A stretch of 64,000 nt of DNA, from assembly GCF_004362865.1 (NCBI RefSeq), contig NZ_SNYI01000002.1:310001-374000 (forward strand), given 5' to 3'. This DNA comes from Zeaxanthinibacter enoshimensis. Its GTDB lineage: Bacteria > Bacteroidota > Bacteroidia > Flavobacteriales > Flavobacteriaceae. Below the pieces are notes generated by a model, which saw only the letters and a list, made by a program, of their open reading frames with translations, had not been told where the DNA came from and did not search any database. The translations under genes and the position numbers were made by a program. This document shows positions 17,285 through 27,043 of this stretch, piece by piece. Position 1 is the stretch's first letter. Each line of letters starts with the position of its first letter.

Positions 17285-18292
17285 ATGTACAATAGTAAGA
17301 TAAAAGGCCTGGGCTACTATGTCCCTGACAATGTCGTGACCAACGACGACTTGTCTAAGCTGATGGATACCAATGATGCCTGGATACAGGAACGGACCGG
17401 GATACAGGAACGCCGGCACGTGGTAAAGGGAGAAGACACTACCACGAGCATGGGGGTAAAAGCCGCCAGGATCGCTATAGAAAGAGCCGGTATCGATAAG
17501 GATGAAATTGATTTTATAGTATTTGCCACCCTCAGCCCGGATTACTATTTCCCGGGTCCGGGAGTGCTGGTACAACGAGACCTCGGTCTTCCGACAGTGG
17601 GAGCTATCGATGTCCGCAATCAATGTTCAGGTTTTGTCTATGGTCTTTCTGTAGCAGACCAGTTCGTTAAAACCGGGATGTATAAGAATGTCCTGGTGAT
17701 CGGTTCAGAATTGCACTCCCATGGCCTGGATATGACCACTCGGGGAAGAGGTGTATCGGTAATTTTCGGGGATGGAGCCGGGGCAGCCGTCGTCAGCCGG
17801 GAGGAAGATAACAGCAAAGGTATTCTCTCTACGCACCTGCATTCTGAAGGGCAGCATGCTGAAGAACTTTCACTGCTGGCCCCCGGAATGGGAAGCCGCT
17901 GGGTGACAGACATCATAGAAGAGAACGATCCCGATGATGAATCCTACTACCCGTATATGAACGGGCAGTTCGTCTTTAAGAACGCCGTTGTGCGCTTCAG
18001 CGAGGTCATTATGGAGGGGCTCGAAAAGAATGGCCTGAAGAAAGAAGATATCGATCTGCTTGTACCGCACCAGGCCAACCTGAGGATCTCCCAGTTCATC
18101 CAGAAGAAATTCGGGCTCAGCGATGACCAGGTATTCAATAATATTATGAAATACGGGAACACCACAGCCGCCTCGATCCCGATAGCTCTTACCGAAGCGT
18201 GGGAGCAGGGTAAGATCAAAGAAGGTGACCTGGTAGTCCTAGCTGCATTCGGAAGTGGTTTCACCTGGGGTAGTGCAATTATCAGGTGGTAA
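17285..18292 (+). CDS. fabH: 3-oxoacyl-ACP synthase III (KAS III) family
   Basis: A 335-residue thiolase-fold condensing enzyme. The catalytic triad is complete: Cys114 in RNQCSGF, the histidine in VPHQANLRIS and the asparagine in KYGNTTAASIP. FGDGAGAAVVS and the terminal FGSGFTWGSAIIRW are also typical. It primes fatty-acid synthesis by condensing acyl-CoA with malonyl-ACP. It is followed by a terminator and is not next to rpmF/plsX, so it may be a second, specialised KAS III rather than the housekeeping copy. Confidence 0.9.
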   Translation: MYNSKIKGLGYYVPDNVVTNDDLSKLMDTNDAWIQERTGIQERRHVVKGEDTTTSMGVKAARIAIERAGIDKDEIDFIVFATLSPDYYFPGPGVLVQRDLGLPTVGAIDVRNQCSGFVYGLSVADQFVKTGMYKNVLVIGSELHSHGLDMTTRGRGVSVIFGDGAGAAVVSREEDNSKGILSTHLHSEGQHAEELSLLAPGMGSRWVTDIIEENDPDDESYYPYMNGQFVFKNAVVRFSEVIMEGLEKNGLKKEDIDLLVPHQANLRISQFIQKKFGLSDDQVFNNIMKYGNTTAASIPIALTEAWEQGKIKEGDLVVLAAFGSGFTWGSAIIRW

Positions 18293-18313
18293 ACCCGGTA
18301 AGTAGAAAACAAG

Positions 18314-18346
18314 AAGAACCCTGTTCGGCCAGAACAGGGTTCTTTG
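18314..18346. terminator. Terminator between fabH and the TonB receptor
   Basis: Stem AAGAACCCTGTTC / GAACAGGGTTCTT with a short GGCCA loop, followed by TTG and usable on both strands by converging genes. Confidence 0.85.
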
Positions 18347-18363
18347 TTTGGAACTCCGTGGGA

Positions 18364-20811
18364 TCAGAGGATACCCCCGCTGCTTTCCTTGGTGCGATCG
18401 TCTCTCTGTTTTCTTTGGCTCTGCCTGTTCTTCCCGCTGCCAAATCGATAGGATAAACCTGCATATACATTCTGGCTTTCCCAATTAAACTGTCCGTTCT
18501 GGGCATAGGGTCTTTGACCGTCAAAGGCAAACCGCATGGTGTTGAACACATCGTTAAAATTGAGGCTTAGGGTGCCCTTGCCGTCTGCAAAACTGTAACG
18601 TGCCCCGGTATTAATGAAATACATGGGTTCTACCAGGAACTGGAGATTTTGGTTCTGACCACGGTAAAAGCCGAATAATTGCAAGGTCAGTTTCTTGGTA
18701 ACCGTAAAGCTCTGGTTAAGACGCAGGTTCCAGGCGGTGTTCTCTACATTGACATCCTCTGTGCTGATATCCTCTTCCGTAATCGGCGGATCAGAATGGT
18801 CCAGCACTTCTGTGATACCCCGCTGGGTTTGGTTGTATAGATCAAAACTGCCATTGATGCTCCACCATTCCAGGGGTTTGTAATTAGCAGTGAATTCAAA
18901 GCCATAGGCCGAGGTGTTCTCGAAATTATCATAGGTCAGGATAAGCTTGTTGAGGTCCAGTCGGTCTACATAGACAGCCCTGTTGATCTCGTCCTGTATT
19001 CTGCGGTAGAATATACCGGAAGTGAAACTTCCTTTTTCCAGCCTGTGGGTATAGTTCAGTTCATAAGAATCTGTGAACTGGGGTACCAGGGAAGGATTTC
19101 CGAATCCTGAGATCAGGGGTGTGGCCCATTCCCGGATCGGGTTCACCTGCCCGAGGCCCGGCCGGTCTACCCGCCTGCTGTAACTGATTTGGAACTGGTC
19201 TTTCTCTGCCGGGGTATAGGTCAGGAAGGCCGAAGGGTACAACTGGAAATACTGGTCTGTAAAGGCCCTGACCTGGTTCGTATCTGCTTTTACAGTGACG
19301 TCCTCTGCCCGGACACCGGCCTGGTAAGACCATTTCTCATAGGTCTTCCCGAAGGTGACATAGGCTGAATAGATGTCCATCCCATATACGAATTCGGTTG
19401 CAGGAGTGGGGACGAGCTCGCCATCAGAATTAAAGGATTGGCCGGTAGACCGGTACCCTACCACGGTCTCAAAACTGCGGAGTTCCAGCCCGGTTTCCAG
19501 TTTGGTAATCGAGTCCAGGGGGTTTACATAATCCAGGTTGACAATGGTTTGGGTGCGTTCCGTATCCACGAAATCTTTATAATCTTGCAGGAAAGTATTG
19601 CCGCTGAAGCGGAAATCAGCATCTTCATCATCCTTGAAACGGTTGTAATCGGCTTCCAGTTCCAGGTTATGTCCTTCCTTGTTAAAGTCCCACTTGTAAT
19701 CAAAGTTATACTGGGCGCTGCGGTTATGGTTCCGGTTAAAGAAATTCTGCATATTACTCAGCCCGGGCATGTCCTCGACGGTGATGGCTGTGATTCCGAG
19801 TCCCTTTCCGTCAAACGTATTCTGGTTAGTGAAGAAAGACAGGGTATGATGGTCATTTAAATAGAAATCGATTCCCGCCTTATAGAGATGAGATTTATTA
19901 TTGTTTAAAAAATCAAATTCCTGTAGCAGCCGTTCTTCTTCCCGGAGGACAAACCCATTATTTACGTATTTCCCGATATTGGTGCCATAGCTTCCGTACA
20001 GGTTGACCTTCCCATGGCGATAATTAAGGTCTACCGTATTATTGAACTTGGCTTCTATCCCCACTGTAAGGCCGGTGCTGAGGTTCCCGTTGAAGCCGAT
20101 ATTGGCATTTCGGTGAAGTACGATGTTGATGATCCCGCTCATCCCCTCCGGGTTGTACTTGGCCGAGGGATTGGTGATCAGTTCTATCGATTTAATAGAT
20201 GTAGAGGGAATCTGCCGTAATAACTGGGCTACCGGGATATTGGATAATTTACCGTCTACCATGACGCGTACGTTCGAGTTCCCTCTCAGGGTCAGCTCCC
20301 CGGTCTGCTGGTCCAGGTTTACGGAGGGGATATTGTTCATGATATCCGAGGCTGTAGCTCCGGCTGTGGTCAGGTCTTTCCCTACGTTGACCACTTTTCG
20401 GTCTATCCGCTGTTCAATGGTAGATCGTTCTGCAACCACATCCACCCCGGAAAGTTCTTCTGCATATTCTTCCAGGCTGATGACACCTATTTCGTGTTCT
20501 CTTTCTGATTTGCTGATGCTGAACTGCAGGCTCTGTGTTCGGTACCCGATAAATTGAACCTGCAGTGTAAATTCGCCTTCGGGCAGGTTATTAATGGTAA
20601 AACTGCCGTCTTCTGCGGTAATACCGCCGGTAACCGTACTGTCTCCGGGTATTGATTTGACTACAACTGCGGCATAGGGGATAGGTTCTCCACTACCGGA
20701 ATCTATTACCTTCCCGGTTACAGACCCAATTTTTATATCCGGATCTGTGGGCATCCCGTAGGATGTACTGTAAATAGCGACTATCAGAATCGCTGCTAGG
20801 ATATTTCTCAT
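18364..20811 (-). CDS. TonB-dependent receptor with CarboxypepD_reg-like N-terminal domain
   Basis: An 815-residue outer-membrane protein. It has a signal peptide (residues 1-20), then a carboxypeptidase-regulatory-like beta domain (residues 30-110, VTGKVIDSGSGEPIPYAAVV), a plug region (residues 120-220, DIMNNIPSVNLDQQTGELTL, RGNSNVRVMVDGKL), and a large barrel of the OMP_b-brl_3 type ending with a strand followed by a polar tail. Such receptors lack a SusD partner here and probably import a peptide, siderophore or other small ligand. Monocistronic. Confidence 0.9.
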   Translation of the reverse strand: MRNILAAILIVAIYSTSYGMPTDPDIKIGSVTGKVIDSGSGEPIPYAAVVVKSIPGDSTVTGGITAEDGSFTINNLPEGEFTLQVQFIGYRTQSLQFSISKSEREHEIGVISLEEYAEELSGVDVVAERSTIEQRIDRKVVNVGKDLTTAGATASDIMNNIPSVNLDQQTGELTLRGNSNVRVMVDGKLSNIPVAQLLRQIPSTSIKSIELITNPSAKYNPEGMSGIINIVLHRNANIGFNGNLSTGLTVGIEAKFNNTVDLNYRHGKVNLYGSYGTNIGKYVNNGFVLREEERLLQEFDFLNNNKSHLYKAGIDFYLNDHHTLSFFTNQNTFDGKGLGITAITVEDMPGLSNMQNFFNRNHNRSAQYNFDYKWDFNKEGHNLELEADYNRFKDDEDADFRFSGNTFLQDYKDFVDTERTQTIVNLDYVNPLDSITKLETGLELRSFETVVGYRSTGQSFNSDGELVPTPATEFVYGMDIYSAYVTFGKTYEKWSYQAGVRAEDVTVKADTNQVRAFTDQYFQLYPSAFLTYTPAEKDQFQISYSRRVDRPGLGQVNPIREWATPLISGFGNPSLVPQFTDSYELNYTHRLEKGSFTSGIFYRRIQDEINRAVYVDRLDLNKLILTYDNFENTSAYGFEFTANYKPLEWWSINGSFDLYNQTQRGITEVLDHSDPPITEEDISTEDVNVENTAWNLRLNQSFTVTKKLTLQLFGFYRGQNQNLQFLVEPMYFINTGARYSFADGKGTLSLNFNDVFNTMRFAFDGQRPYAQNGQFNWESQNVYAGLSYRFGSGKNRQSQRKQRDDRTKESSGGIL

Positions 20812-21177
20812 GAGGTTCGTTCAATTGATTTATGAGTGATGATTGATGATCGATGATACTTAATTGACGCACTGTTGTAAGATTTGTTACAAACAGCATT
20901 AAAAATTTAGCGGGATAATTGGCTGATTAGCAGGCGGGAACCCTGGTGATTTTGAGGGGAACCAGGGAGCAGGGCAAAAAAGAATAGGGATAAAGTACTT
21001 TTATAATTGATAAAACCCCGATGTTTCCACCGGGGTTTCTCCCATCAGGCCGTCATACTAAACACTAACCATTAACTATCAAAAATATGACCGCACTGAC
21101 GAATAGGTTAACCTTTATATATTAGACGCAGTAGAATTAAAATCGTTGCAACACTTAACACACTTTAACAAAGAATA
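20812..21177. other. Intergenic region between the TonB receptor and CoA-binding protein genes
   Basis: 366 bases without a gene. It holds an inverted repeat CCCTGGT / ACCAGGG (20941-20967), a terminator-like hairpin (21013-21038) and an AT-rich leader before 21178. On the minus strand a perfect TATTTTTG (near 21080) lies about 40 bases before the hairpin, compatible with a very short transcript. An ATG at 21087 opens only 12 codons and I do not call it. Confidence 0.4.
21013..21038. terminator. Isolated terminator-like hairpin
   Basis: AAACCCCG / CGGGGTTT stem, loop of about ten bases, T-rich on both sides. No gene ends nearby on either strand. Confidence 0.55.
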
Positions 21178-21543
21178 ATGAGCCAGAAGAATACACTTGT
21201 TTTCGGAGCTTCTGTTAAACCATCCAGGTACAGTAATATTGCGATCCGCAGGCTTGTAGAAAAAGGGATAGCGGTCACCGCTTTCGGACTGCGTGAAGGT
21301 ATTGTTGCAGGAGTACCTGTTCAAACCAGCCTGGAAGGCATCTCCGGTGTCCACACGGTCACCCTGTATATGAACCCCGCAAGGCAGGAGGCATACTACG
21401 AGGATATAATCCGCTTAAAACCAGAACGGGTCATCTTTAACCCCGGAACGGAAAATCCGAAGTTTTACAAATTATTGGAACAGGAAGGGATAGAAGCAGA
21501 AATTGCCTGTACATTGGTTCTCTTATCCATGTCGCAGTTCTGA
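21178..21543 (+). CDS. CoA-binding domain protein
   Basis: A 121-residue single-domain protein of the CoA-binding (YccU-like) Rossmann family: [20 protein letters not shown] carries the nucleotide-binding glycine loop, and [19 protein letters not shown] is a conserved C-terminal segment. It probably binds CoA or a related nucleotide in the cytoplasm; no reaction is known. Its last seven codons overlap the end of the converging symporter gene. Confidence 0.85.
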   Translation: MSQKNTLVFGASVKPSRYSNIAIRRLVEKGIAVTAFGLREGIVAGVPVQTSLEGISGVHTVTLYMNPARQEAYYEDIIRLKPERVIFNPGTENPKFYKLLEQEGIEAEIACTLVLLSMSQF

Positions 21544-23010
21544 TTCCTGTTGCTTAGTATCTCTTATCAGATATAAACCCAGGAATGTAAGCAGGCCATT
21601 GATCGGTAACAGTTCGTAGCCAAATATATACCCACCCAGGTACTCTGCGGGAATGTTGGCGATTCCCATGATAAATAAGACAGAAACCAGGGCAACCACC
21701 CATACGTACCGGTCCTTGATGGTGTGTGTAGTGAAGATGCCAAACGTGAACAATCCCAGTAAAGGGCCATAGGTGTAAGTCGCAACAGTGAGCAGCCCGT
21801 CTATAACATTACGGTCCAGGACATACTTAAATATAATCACAACAGCGATGAGCAACAGGCTCATCCCAATATGTGTAGCTTTCCTTATCCTTTTGCGGCG
21901 TGCTTCAGCTCTCTTTTGAATCCCGAGGAAATCCACGCAGAAGGAGGTGGTCAGCGAGGTGAGAGCGCTGTCTGCACTGCTGTAAGCAGCTGCTATCAAT
22001 CCCAACATAAAGGTGATGGCGACAACAATGCCCAGGCCGCTGTTCAGGGCGATCTCGGGGAAAAGCAGGTCTGCTTTGGGGCTGCCATCCATCAGCGGTA
22101 GCCCGATCCCGAACTTAGCGGAGTAGATAAATAGTAATGCACCCAATAGCAGGAATAAGAGGTTGACGGCCACCAGGACTATGCTGAAAGACACCATGTT
22201 GGTCTGGGCCTCGCCAAGATTCCTGCAGGTAAGGTTTTTTTGCATCATATCCTGGTCCAGACCTGTCATGCAGATCGTAATGAAGATCCCGCCTACGAAC
22301 GATTTCAGGAAATTATTCCTGTCCATCAGGCTGTCGGTAAAGAAAACCTGGCTATACTCTTCTAATTCGGAGGACCCCAGAAATTGCGCAAAACTCCAGT
22401 CCAGCTTGTCCAGGATGAAATAGATAGACAATCCCACGGACAGCAGCATGAATAAGGTCTGCAGTGTATCTGTCCAGACGATGGTCTTGATTCCTCCCCT
22501 GAAGGTGTAAATCCATATCAGGGCGATAGAGAATACCACGGTGAGCTCAAAGGGAAAACCGAAAGCATCGAAGACAAATTGCTGGAGCACGATAGCGACA
22601 AGGAATAGCCTGAAGGCTGCGCCCAGGACGCGGGATATAAAGAAGGAGAAGGCGCCTACCTTGTAGCTGTAAAAACCAAACCGCTGTTCCAGGTATTCGT
22701 AGATAGAAGTGACGTTCAGCCGGTAATAGAGAGGGAGTAATACGTATGCAACCACGAAATAACCTGCCAGGTAACCCAGTACTACTTGCATATAGCTGAA
22801 TTCCGAAGCCTGTACCCATCCCGGGACGGAGATAAAGGTTACCCCGGAAAGGGAGGCTCCGATCATCCCGAAGGCGACGATATACCAGGGAGATTGCTTC
22901 CCGGCTTTAAAGAAATCCTCGTTAGAGTCATTCTTCCCGGTAAAATAGGATATCAGTAATAATAGTAGGAAATATGCGCCTATCAGAAGCAGGATATGCG
23001 AAGCGGTCAT
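21523..23010 (-). CDS. Sodium:solute symporter (SSS family)
   Basis: A 495-residue membrane protein with about thirteen hydrophobic segments. The family signatures are [20 protein letters not shown] in the early helices and [20 protein letters not shown] around helix 8, where the sodium-binding serines lie. It imports an organic solute with sodium; the substrate cannot be told from sequence. I place the start at 23010 (MTASHILLL); a frame 54 codons longer runs into the recR promoter region and its extension is not protein-like. The gene overlaps the end of the CoA-binding gene by 21 bases. Confidence 0.9.
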   Translation of the reverse strand: MTASHILLLIGAYFLLLLLISYFTGKNDSNEDFFKAGKQSPWYIVAFGMIGASLSGVTFISVPGWVQASEFSYMQVVLGYLAGYFVVAYVLLPLYYRLNVTSIYEYLEQRFGFYSYKVGAFSFFISRVLGAAFRLFLVAIVLQQFVFDAFGFPFELTVVFSIALIWIYTFRGGIKTIVWTDTLQTLFMLLSVGLSIYFILDKLDWSFAQFLGSSELEEYSQVFFTDSLMDRNNFLKSFVGGIFITICMTGLDQDMMQKNLTCRNLGEAQTNMVSFSIVLVAVNLLFLLLGALLFIYSAKFGIGLPLMDGSPKADLLFPEIALNSGLGIVVAITFMLGLIAAAYSSADSALTSLTTSFCVDFLGIQKRAEARRKRIRKATHIGMSLLLIAVVIIFKYVLDRNVIDGLLTVATYTYGPLLGLFTFGIFTTHTIKDRYVWVVALVSVLFIMGIANIPAEYLGGYIFGYELLPINGLLTFLGLYLIRDTKQQESELRHG

Positions 23011-23055
23011 AGAAATTAATTTCCGACGCAAAGTACGAAAACTTAAAACATTATG

Positions 23056-23063
23056 TAATTTTG
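23056..23063 (+). promoter_or_regulatory. -7 element of recR, near-leaderless
   Basis: Perfect TAATTTTG ending five bases before the recR ATG (23069). If used, the transcript begins at or next to the start codon. Confidence 0.5.
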
Positions 23064-23068
23064 CTTTT

Positions 23069-23689
23069 ATGGAATTTTCGTCCAAATTGCTGGAAAATGC
23101 TGTGCGTGAAATGTCCCAGTTACCGGGCATTGGTAAGCGTACAGCCTTACGGCTTGTGCTCCACCTGCTCAAGCAACCCGAAAGTCAGACCAGGCAGTTA
23201 ACCGCTGCCCTGAACTCGCTGAAAGAAGAGGTGAAGTTCTGTCGTAATTGTCATAATATCTCTGATGTCAGCTTGTGCGAGATCTGTGCGAGTCCAAAGC
23301 GCGAAAAGGAATTAGTCTGCGTGGTTGAGGACATCCGTGATGTGATGGCTATTGAAAATACTTCGCAGTACAAAGGATTATACCATGTACTGGGAGGCAA
23401 AATTTCCCCGATGGAAGGAATAGGACCACAGGATCTGACCATAGCTTCGCTGGTTGATAAGGTTCGCCAGGGAGAGATCAACGAACTGATCTTTGCCCTG
23501 AGTTCTACCATGGAAGGAGACACTACCAATTTTTATATATATAAACAACTGGAAGGATTAGAGGTGAAGATGTCTACTATCGCCCGTGGAATTGCCGTCG
23601 GTGATGAACTTGAATATGCAGATGAGGTGACCCTGGGGCGTAGTATTCTTAACCGGATCCCATTTGAAGGCTCTCTGAAATCATCGTAA
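23069..23689 (+). CDS. recR: Recombination mediator RecR
   Basis: A 206-residue RecR of usual length. In order: a helix-hairpin-helix ([17 protein letters not shown]), a four-cysteine zinc finger (CRNC ... CEIC, residues about 57-72), and a Toprim domain ([13 protein letters not shown]) ending in a Walker-like segment. With RecF and RecO it loads RecA at gapped DNA. It is preceded by a near-leaderless promoter and followed by its own gap before the E2 gene. Confidence 0.96.
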   Translation: MEFSSKLLENAVREMSQLPGIGKRTALRLVLHLLKQPESQTRQLTAALNSLKEEVKFCRNCHNISDVSLCEICASPKREKELVCVVEDIRDVMAIENTSQYKGLYHVLGGKISPMEGIGPQDLTIASLVDKVRQGEINELIFALSSTMEGDTTNFYIYKQLEGLEVKMSTIARGIAVGDELEYADEVTLGRSILNRIPFEGSLKSS

Positions 23690-23737
23690 AAATATCGACG
23701 AGATTAAGGAATTCTGAGAATAGCCTTGAATTTTTAT

Positions 23738-23745
23738 TATTTTTG
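23738..23745 (+). promoter_or_regulatory. -7 element of the E2 gene
   Basis: Perfect TATTTTTG, 38 bases before the ATG at 23783; leader is AT-rich. Confidence 0.5.
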
Positions 23746-23782
23746 CAAAAATTAATTTAAAAAACGTACCTGAACTATCAAT

Positions 23783-25129
23783 ATGTCAAAATTCGAATTA
23801 AAGTTACCGCAGATGGGCGAAAGTGTTGCCGAAGCGACCTTAACTTCCTGGCTTAAAGAAGTGGGAGATACCATCGATATGGATGAGGCTGTTTTTGAGA
23901 TCGCCACGGACAAGGTAGATTCTGAAGTGCCCAGTGAAGTAGAGGGGGTTTTAAAAGAAAAATTATTTGATATTGACGATGTGATCAAGGTAGGTCAGAC
24001 CGTCGCCATCATAGAGATCGAGGGCGATGCTCCCGATTCCGGCGGAGAGGAAAAGCAAGAAGAGGCCGAAGCCGCACCCGCGGAAGCAGAGGCTATTGAA
24101 GAGGAGATCCAGGTAACACGCGAAAGTGTTAGCAGCGGAACCCCGGATTACAGTGGAAGTGATCGTTTCTATTCCCCGCTGGTGAAGAATATTGCCAGGG
24201 AAGAGGGTATCAGTGTCTCAGAGCTTGACAAGATCAATGGTAGTGGAAAAGAAGGCCGGGTTACCAAGAACGACATCCTTTCTTATATCGAGAACAGGAA
24301 GTCCGGTAAGGTTGCTTCCCAGGGTGAACCTGCAAAAGAAACTCCAGGCGCATCTCAGCCTTCGGCGCAGAAAGAAGCTTCCCCTGCCAAACCACAACCA
24401 GCCCCGGTAAAAGCCCAGGCAGGTGACGAGGTGGTTCCTATGAGCAGGATGGGTAAATTGATTGCCCAGCATATGGCGGATAGTGTTTCTACCTCTGCCC
24501 ATGTGCAGAGCTTTATCGAAGTAGATGTCACCAAGGTAGTACAATGGAGAAATAAGCATAAAGTCTCATTTGAGAAACGCGAAGGGGAGAAACTGACATT
24601 TACTCCTATTTTTATGGAGGCAGTGGCAAAGGCCCTGAAAAAGCATCCCATGCTGAATATATCCCTAAGCGGGGATTCCGTGATCAAGAAGAAGAATATC
24701 AATATTGGTATGGCAGCCGCGCTGCCTGACGGCAACCTGATCGTTCCCGTGATCAAGAATGCAGACCAGTTAAACCTGGTGGGGATGGCTAAAGTCGTAA
24801 ATGACCTCGCCAACAGGGCACGGACCAATAACCTGAAGCCTGACGAGATCAAAGACGGAACTTATACCGTGACCAATGTCGGTACTTTCGGGAGTGTATT
24901 CGGTACCCCGATCATTAACCAACCCCAGGTGGGAATACTCGCGTTGGGTGCTATCCGGAAGGTTCCTTCGGTCATAGAGACAGAGGATGGCGATTTTATT
25001 GGTATCCGTCATAAGATGTTCCTCTCTCACAGCTATGATCACCGCGTGGTGAACGGGGCCCTGGGAGGAATGTTCATCAAGACTGTGGCCGATTTCCTGG
25101 AAGACTGGGACCCGGACAGGGAGATATAA
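23783..25129 (+). CDS. Dihydrolipoamide acyltransferase (E2) of a 2-oxoacid dehydrogenase complex
   Basis: A 448-residue protein. Residues 1-80 are a lipoyl domain with the modified Lys44 in EIATDKVDSEVP; residues about 135-170 are the peripheral-subunit-binding domain (SPLVKNIAREEGISVSELD); an Ala/Pro/Lys linker follows; residues 215-448 are the catalytic domain. The active-site motif is SYDHRVVNG, with Asn where most E2 proteins have Asp (DHRxxDG). It probably belongs to the branched-chain or 2-oxoacid complex; E1 and E3 are not in the window. Own promoter, own terminator. Confidence 0.9.
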   Translation: MSKFELKLPQMGESVAEATLTSWLKEVGDTIDMDEAVFEIATDKVDSEVPSEVEGVLKEKLFDIDDVIKVGQTVAIIEIEGDAPDSGGEEKQEEAEAAPAEAEAIEEEIQVTRESVSSGTPDYSGSDRFYSPLVKNIAREEGISVSELDKINGSGKEGRVTKNDILSYIENRKSGKVASQGEPAKETPGASQPSAQKEASPAKPQPAPVKAQAGDEVVPMSRMGKLIAQHMADSVSTSAHVQSFIEVDVTKVVQWRNKHKVSFEKREGEKLTFTPIFMEAVAKALKKHPMLNISLSGDSVIKKKNINIGMAAALPDGNLIVPVIKNADQLNLVGMAKVVNDLANRARTNNLKPDEIKDGTYTVTNVGTFGSVFGTPIINQPQVGILALGAIRKVPSVIETEDGDFIGIRHKMFLSHSYDHRVVNGALGGMFIKTVADFLEDWDPDREI

Positions 25130-25140
25130 ATTAAAGCTGA

Positions 25141-25172
25141 AAGAGCCGCGAAGTTATTGCGGCTCTTTTCTT
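25141..25172 (+). terminator. Terminator of the E2 gene
   Basis: Stem AAGAGCCGC / GCGGCTCTT followed by TTCTTTTT. Confidence 0.85.
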
Positions 25173-25273
25173 TTTATCCCGCTTCTCGTTACGCTGGCCC
25201 GGGCGGCATTTTCAACAAAGGTTCATTCAGCGAATTATTGATATTTTGACGATGTGTTTCCTTTGACAAAAAC

Positions 25274-25281
25274 TATCTTTG
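25274..25281 (+). promoter_or_regulatory. -7 element of the exonuclease gene
   Basis: Perfect TATCTTTG, 15 bases before the ATG at 25297; short leader. It may start the exonuclease-FAH-Hpt-cinA operon. Confidence 0.5.
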
Positions 25282-25296
25282 TGCAAACCCTAAAGG

Positions 25297-26073
25297 ATGG
25301 AGTTACAACTCAGCAGACCAATATGTTTTTTTGACCTGGAGACCACGGGTACTAATGTGGCTAAAGACCGTATTGTAGAAATTTCTATTTTAAAATTATT
25401 CCCGAATGGTAACCGGGAAAGTAAGACCTGGTTGGTGAATCCGGAAATGCCTATACCGGCTGAATCTGCCGCGATCCATGGTATTACGGATGAGAAAGTT
25501 GCCAATTCACCTACGTTTAAGGAGATTTCCAGGGAGGTCTACCAGATGATCAAGGATTGCGACCTGGCAGGTTATAATTCCGATCGTTTTGACATCCCCT
25601 TACTGGCGGAAGAAATGCTGCGTGCCGAAGTGGATTTTGATATGAAGAATACCGTTTCTGTAGATGTACAGACCATTTTTCATAAGATGGAGAAAAGAAC
25701 CCTGGAGGCTGCCTACAAGTTCTATTGCGATAAAGACCTTAAAGGAGCGCACAGCGCCGAGGCCGATACCCTGGCGACCTGCGAGGTACTGATGTCTCAG
25801 CTGGATCGTTACCCGGAATTGGAGAACAATGTCAGGAAACTTGCAGAATTTACAAAGCGGAACGAGCTGGTCGATTTTGCCGGGTTTATTGCGAGGGACG
25901 AATCCGGGGAAGAGATCTTTGCTTTCGGAAAGCATAAAGGCAAAAAGGTTCACGATGTACTGGAGGAGGAGCCTGGCTATTTTGGATGGATCCTGAATGC
26001 GGATTTCCCATTGTATACCAAGAAGGTACTGACCCAGATCAAATTAAGTAAACTCAATAACAAATTGGGCTGA
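25297..26073 (+). CDS. DEDDh 3'-5' exonuclease (DnaQ-like)
   Basis: A 258-residue protein. The exonuclease domain (residues 1-170) shows the four acidic residues and histidine: FFDLETTG (Exo I), YNSDRFD (Exo II) and GAHSAEADTLAT (Exo III, with the His-x4-Asp of DEDDh type). Residues about 195-250 (FGKHKGKKVHDVLEEEPGYF) resemble the C-terminal domain of exonuclease X-like proteins, ending with LNADFPLYTKK. It degrades DNA 3'-5' in the cytoplasm, perhaps in repair. First gene of a tight operon with the FAH, Hpt and cinA genes. Confidence 0.9.
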   Translation: MELQLSRPICFFDLETTGTNVAKDRIVEISILKLFPNGNRESKTWLVNPEMPIPAESAAIHGITDEKVANSPTFKEISREVYQMIKDCDLAGYNSDRFDIPLLAEEMLRAEVDFDMKNTVSVDVQTIFHKMEKRTLEAAYKFYCDKDLKGAHSAEADTLATCEVLMSQLDRYPELENNVRKLAEFTKRNELVDFAGFIARDESGEEIFAFGKHKGKKVHDVLEEEPGYFGWILNADFPLYTKKVLTQIKLSKLNNKLG

Positions 26074-26092
26074 GAGGTCCCGCCGCGTTACG

Positions 26093-26704
26093 ATGAAGAT
26101 CATTTGTATAGGGCGAAATTACGCCGATCATATAAAGGAACTCGCCAATGAACGCCCGGCAGAACCGGTGGTGTTCATCAAGCCTGACTCGGCTGTGCTG
26201 CCCAAGGAACAGGCTTTTTACATCCCCGAATTCTCACAGGACGTGCACTATGAACTGGAGGTACTGGTGAAGATCAAAAAGGTCGGAAAGCACATCCAGG
26301 AGAAATTTGCCCATAAGTATTACGACGAAGTAGGTCTGGGTATAGATTTCACGGCCAGGGACCTGCAGCAGGAGTTAAAGGCGAAAGGCCTTCCCTGGGA
26401 GAAGGCCAAGGGTTTTGACGGGGCAGCAGTCATTGGGAAATGGGTTCCAAAAAACAGGTATAAGGATCTGCAGGATCTTAATTTTAAGCTGCTGCGTAAT
26501 GGTGAGACCGTGCAGGATGGAAATACAGGGCTGATGCTCTGGAAGATCGATGAACTGATTGCCTATGTGAGCCGGTTTTTCATGCTTAAAAAAGGAGATA
26601 TACTGTTTACCGGTACCCCGGCCGGTGTTGGCCGGATTAGTGCAAATGATTACCTTTCCGGATACCTGGAAGGCGAAGAGATGTTTTCTGTCAAAATCAA
26701 ATAA
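26093..26704 (+). CDS. Fumarylacetoacetate hydrolase (FAH) family protein
   Basis: A 203-residue FAHD1-like enzyme. Metal-binding residues are visible in VHYELEVLVKI (Glu-x-Glu) and GIDFTARDLQ (Asp); KGFDGAAVIGKWVP and FTGTPAGVGRI are family signatures. Related enzymes hydrolyse acylpyruvates or tautomerise oxaloacetate in the cytoplasm. It starts 19 bases after the exonuclease stop and ends at the codon just before the Hpt gene. Confidence 0.88.
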   Translation: MKIICIGRNYADHIKELANERPAEPVVFIKPDSAVLPKEQAFYIPEFSQDVHYELEVLVKIKKVGKHIQEKFAHKYYDEVGLGIDFTARDLQQELKAKGLPWEKAKGFDGAAVIGKWVPKNRYKDLQDLNFKLLRNGETVQDGNTGLMLWKIDELIAYVSRFFMLKKGDILFTGTPAGVGRISANDYLSGYLEGEEMFSVKIK

Positions 26705-27043
26705 ATGATATACAACTTAGATAAAATTAACGAAATGGCCGAGGGAGACGAAGACTTCGTCTTGTCGGTGATATCGGTATTCCTGGAAGAAGTCCCTGTA
26801 GACCTGGAGGCCCTGGAACAAGGTATCTCTTCCCGGGATCATAACCAGGTTTACCAGATGGCGCACAAGATCAAACCCAGCGTTGATCTCCTGGGGATGG
26901 AACAAACCCGTGCAACAGCCCTGGAGATCGAAACATTAGGTAAGAACGAGGCTAATATGGATGAAATCGCTAAGAAGTTTCCCACTTTGAAGACAGATAT
27001 ACTCCAGGTTATCTCCGAACTTAAAAAGGACTTCCATATCTGA
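26705..27043 (+). CDS. Histidine phosphotransfer (Hpt) domain protein
   Basis: A 112-residue stand-alone Hpt protein, a four-helix bundle. The phosphorylated histidine is in MAHKIKPSVDLLGM, flanked by an acidic N-terminal helix (FVLSVISVFLEEVPVDLEAL). It would relay phosphate between a hybrid kinase and a response regulator; neither partner is next door. Its ATG directly follows the FAH stop codon and its stop overlaps the cinA ATG (ATGT/TGA junction at 27041-27045). Confidence 0.85.
   Translation: MIYNLDKINEMAEGDEDFVLSVISVFLEEVPVDLEALEQGISSRDHNQVYQMAHKIKPSVDLLGMEQTRATALEIETLGKNEANMDEIAKKFPTLKTDILQVISELKKDFHI

Noticed and set aside
18364-20811. A SusCD-type polysaccharide-utilisation locus
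   Set aside because: The TonB receptor has no SusD neighbour and no glycoside hydrolases nearby.
21087-21125. 12-codon frame after AAAAATATG
   Set aside because: Too short, no conservation or context.
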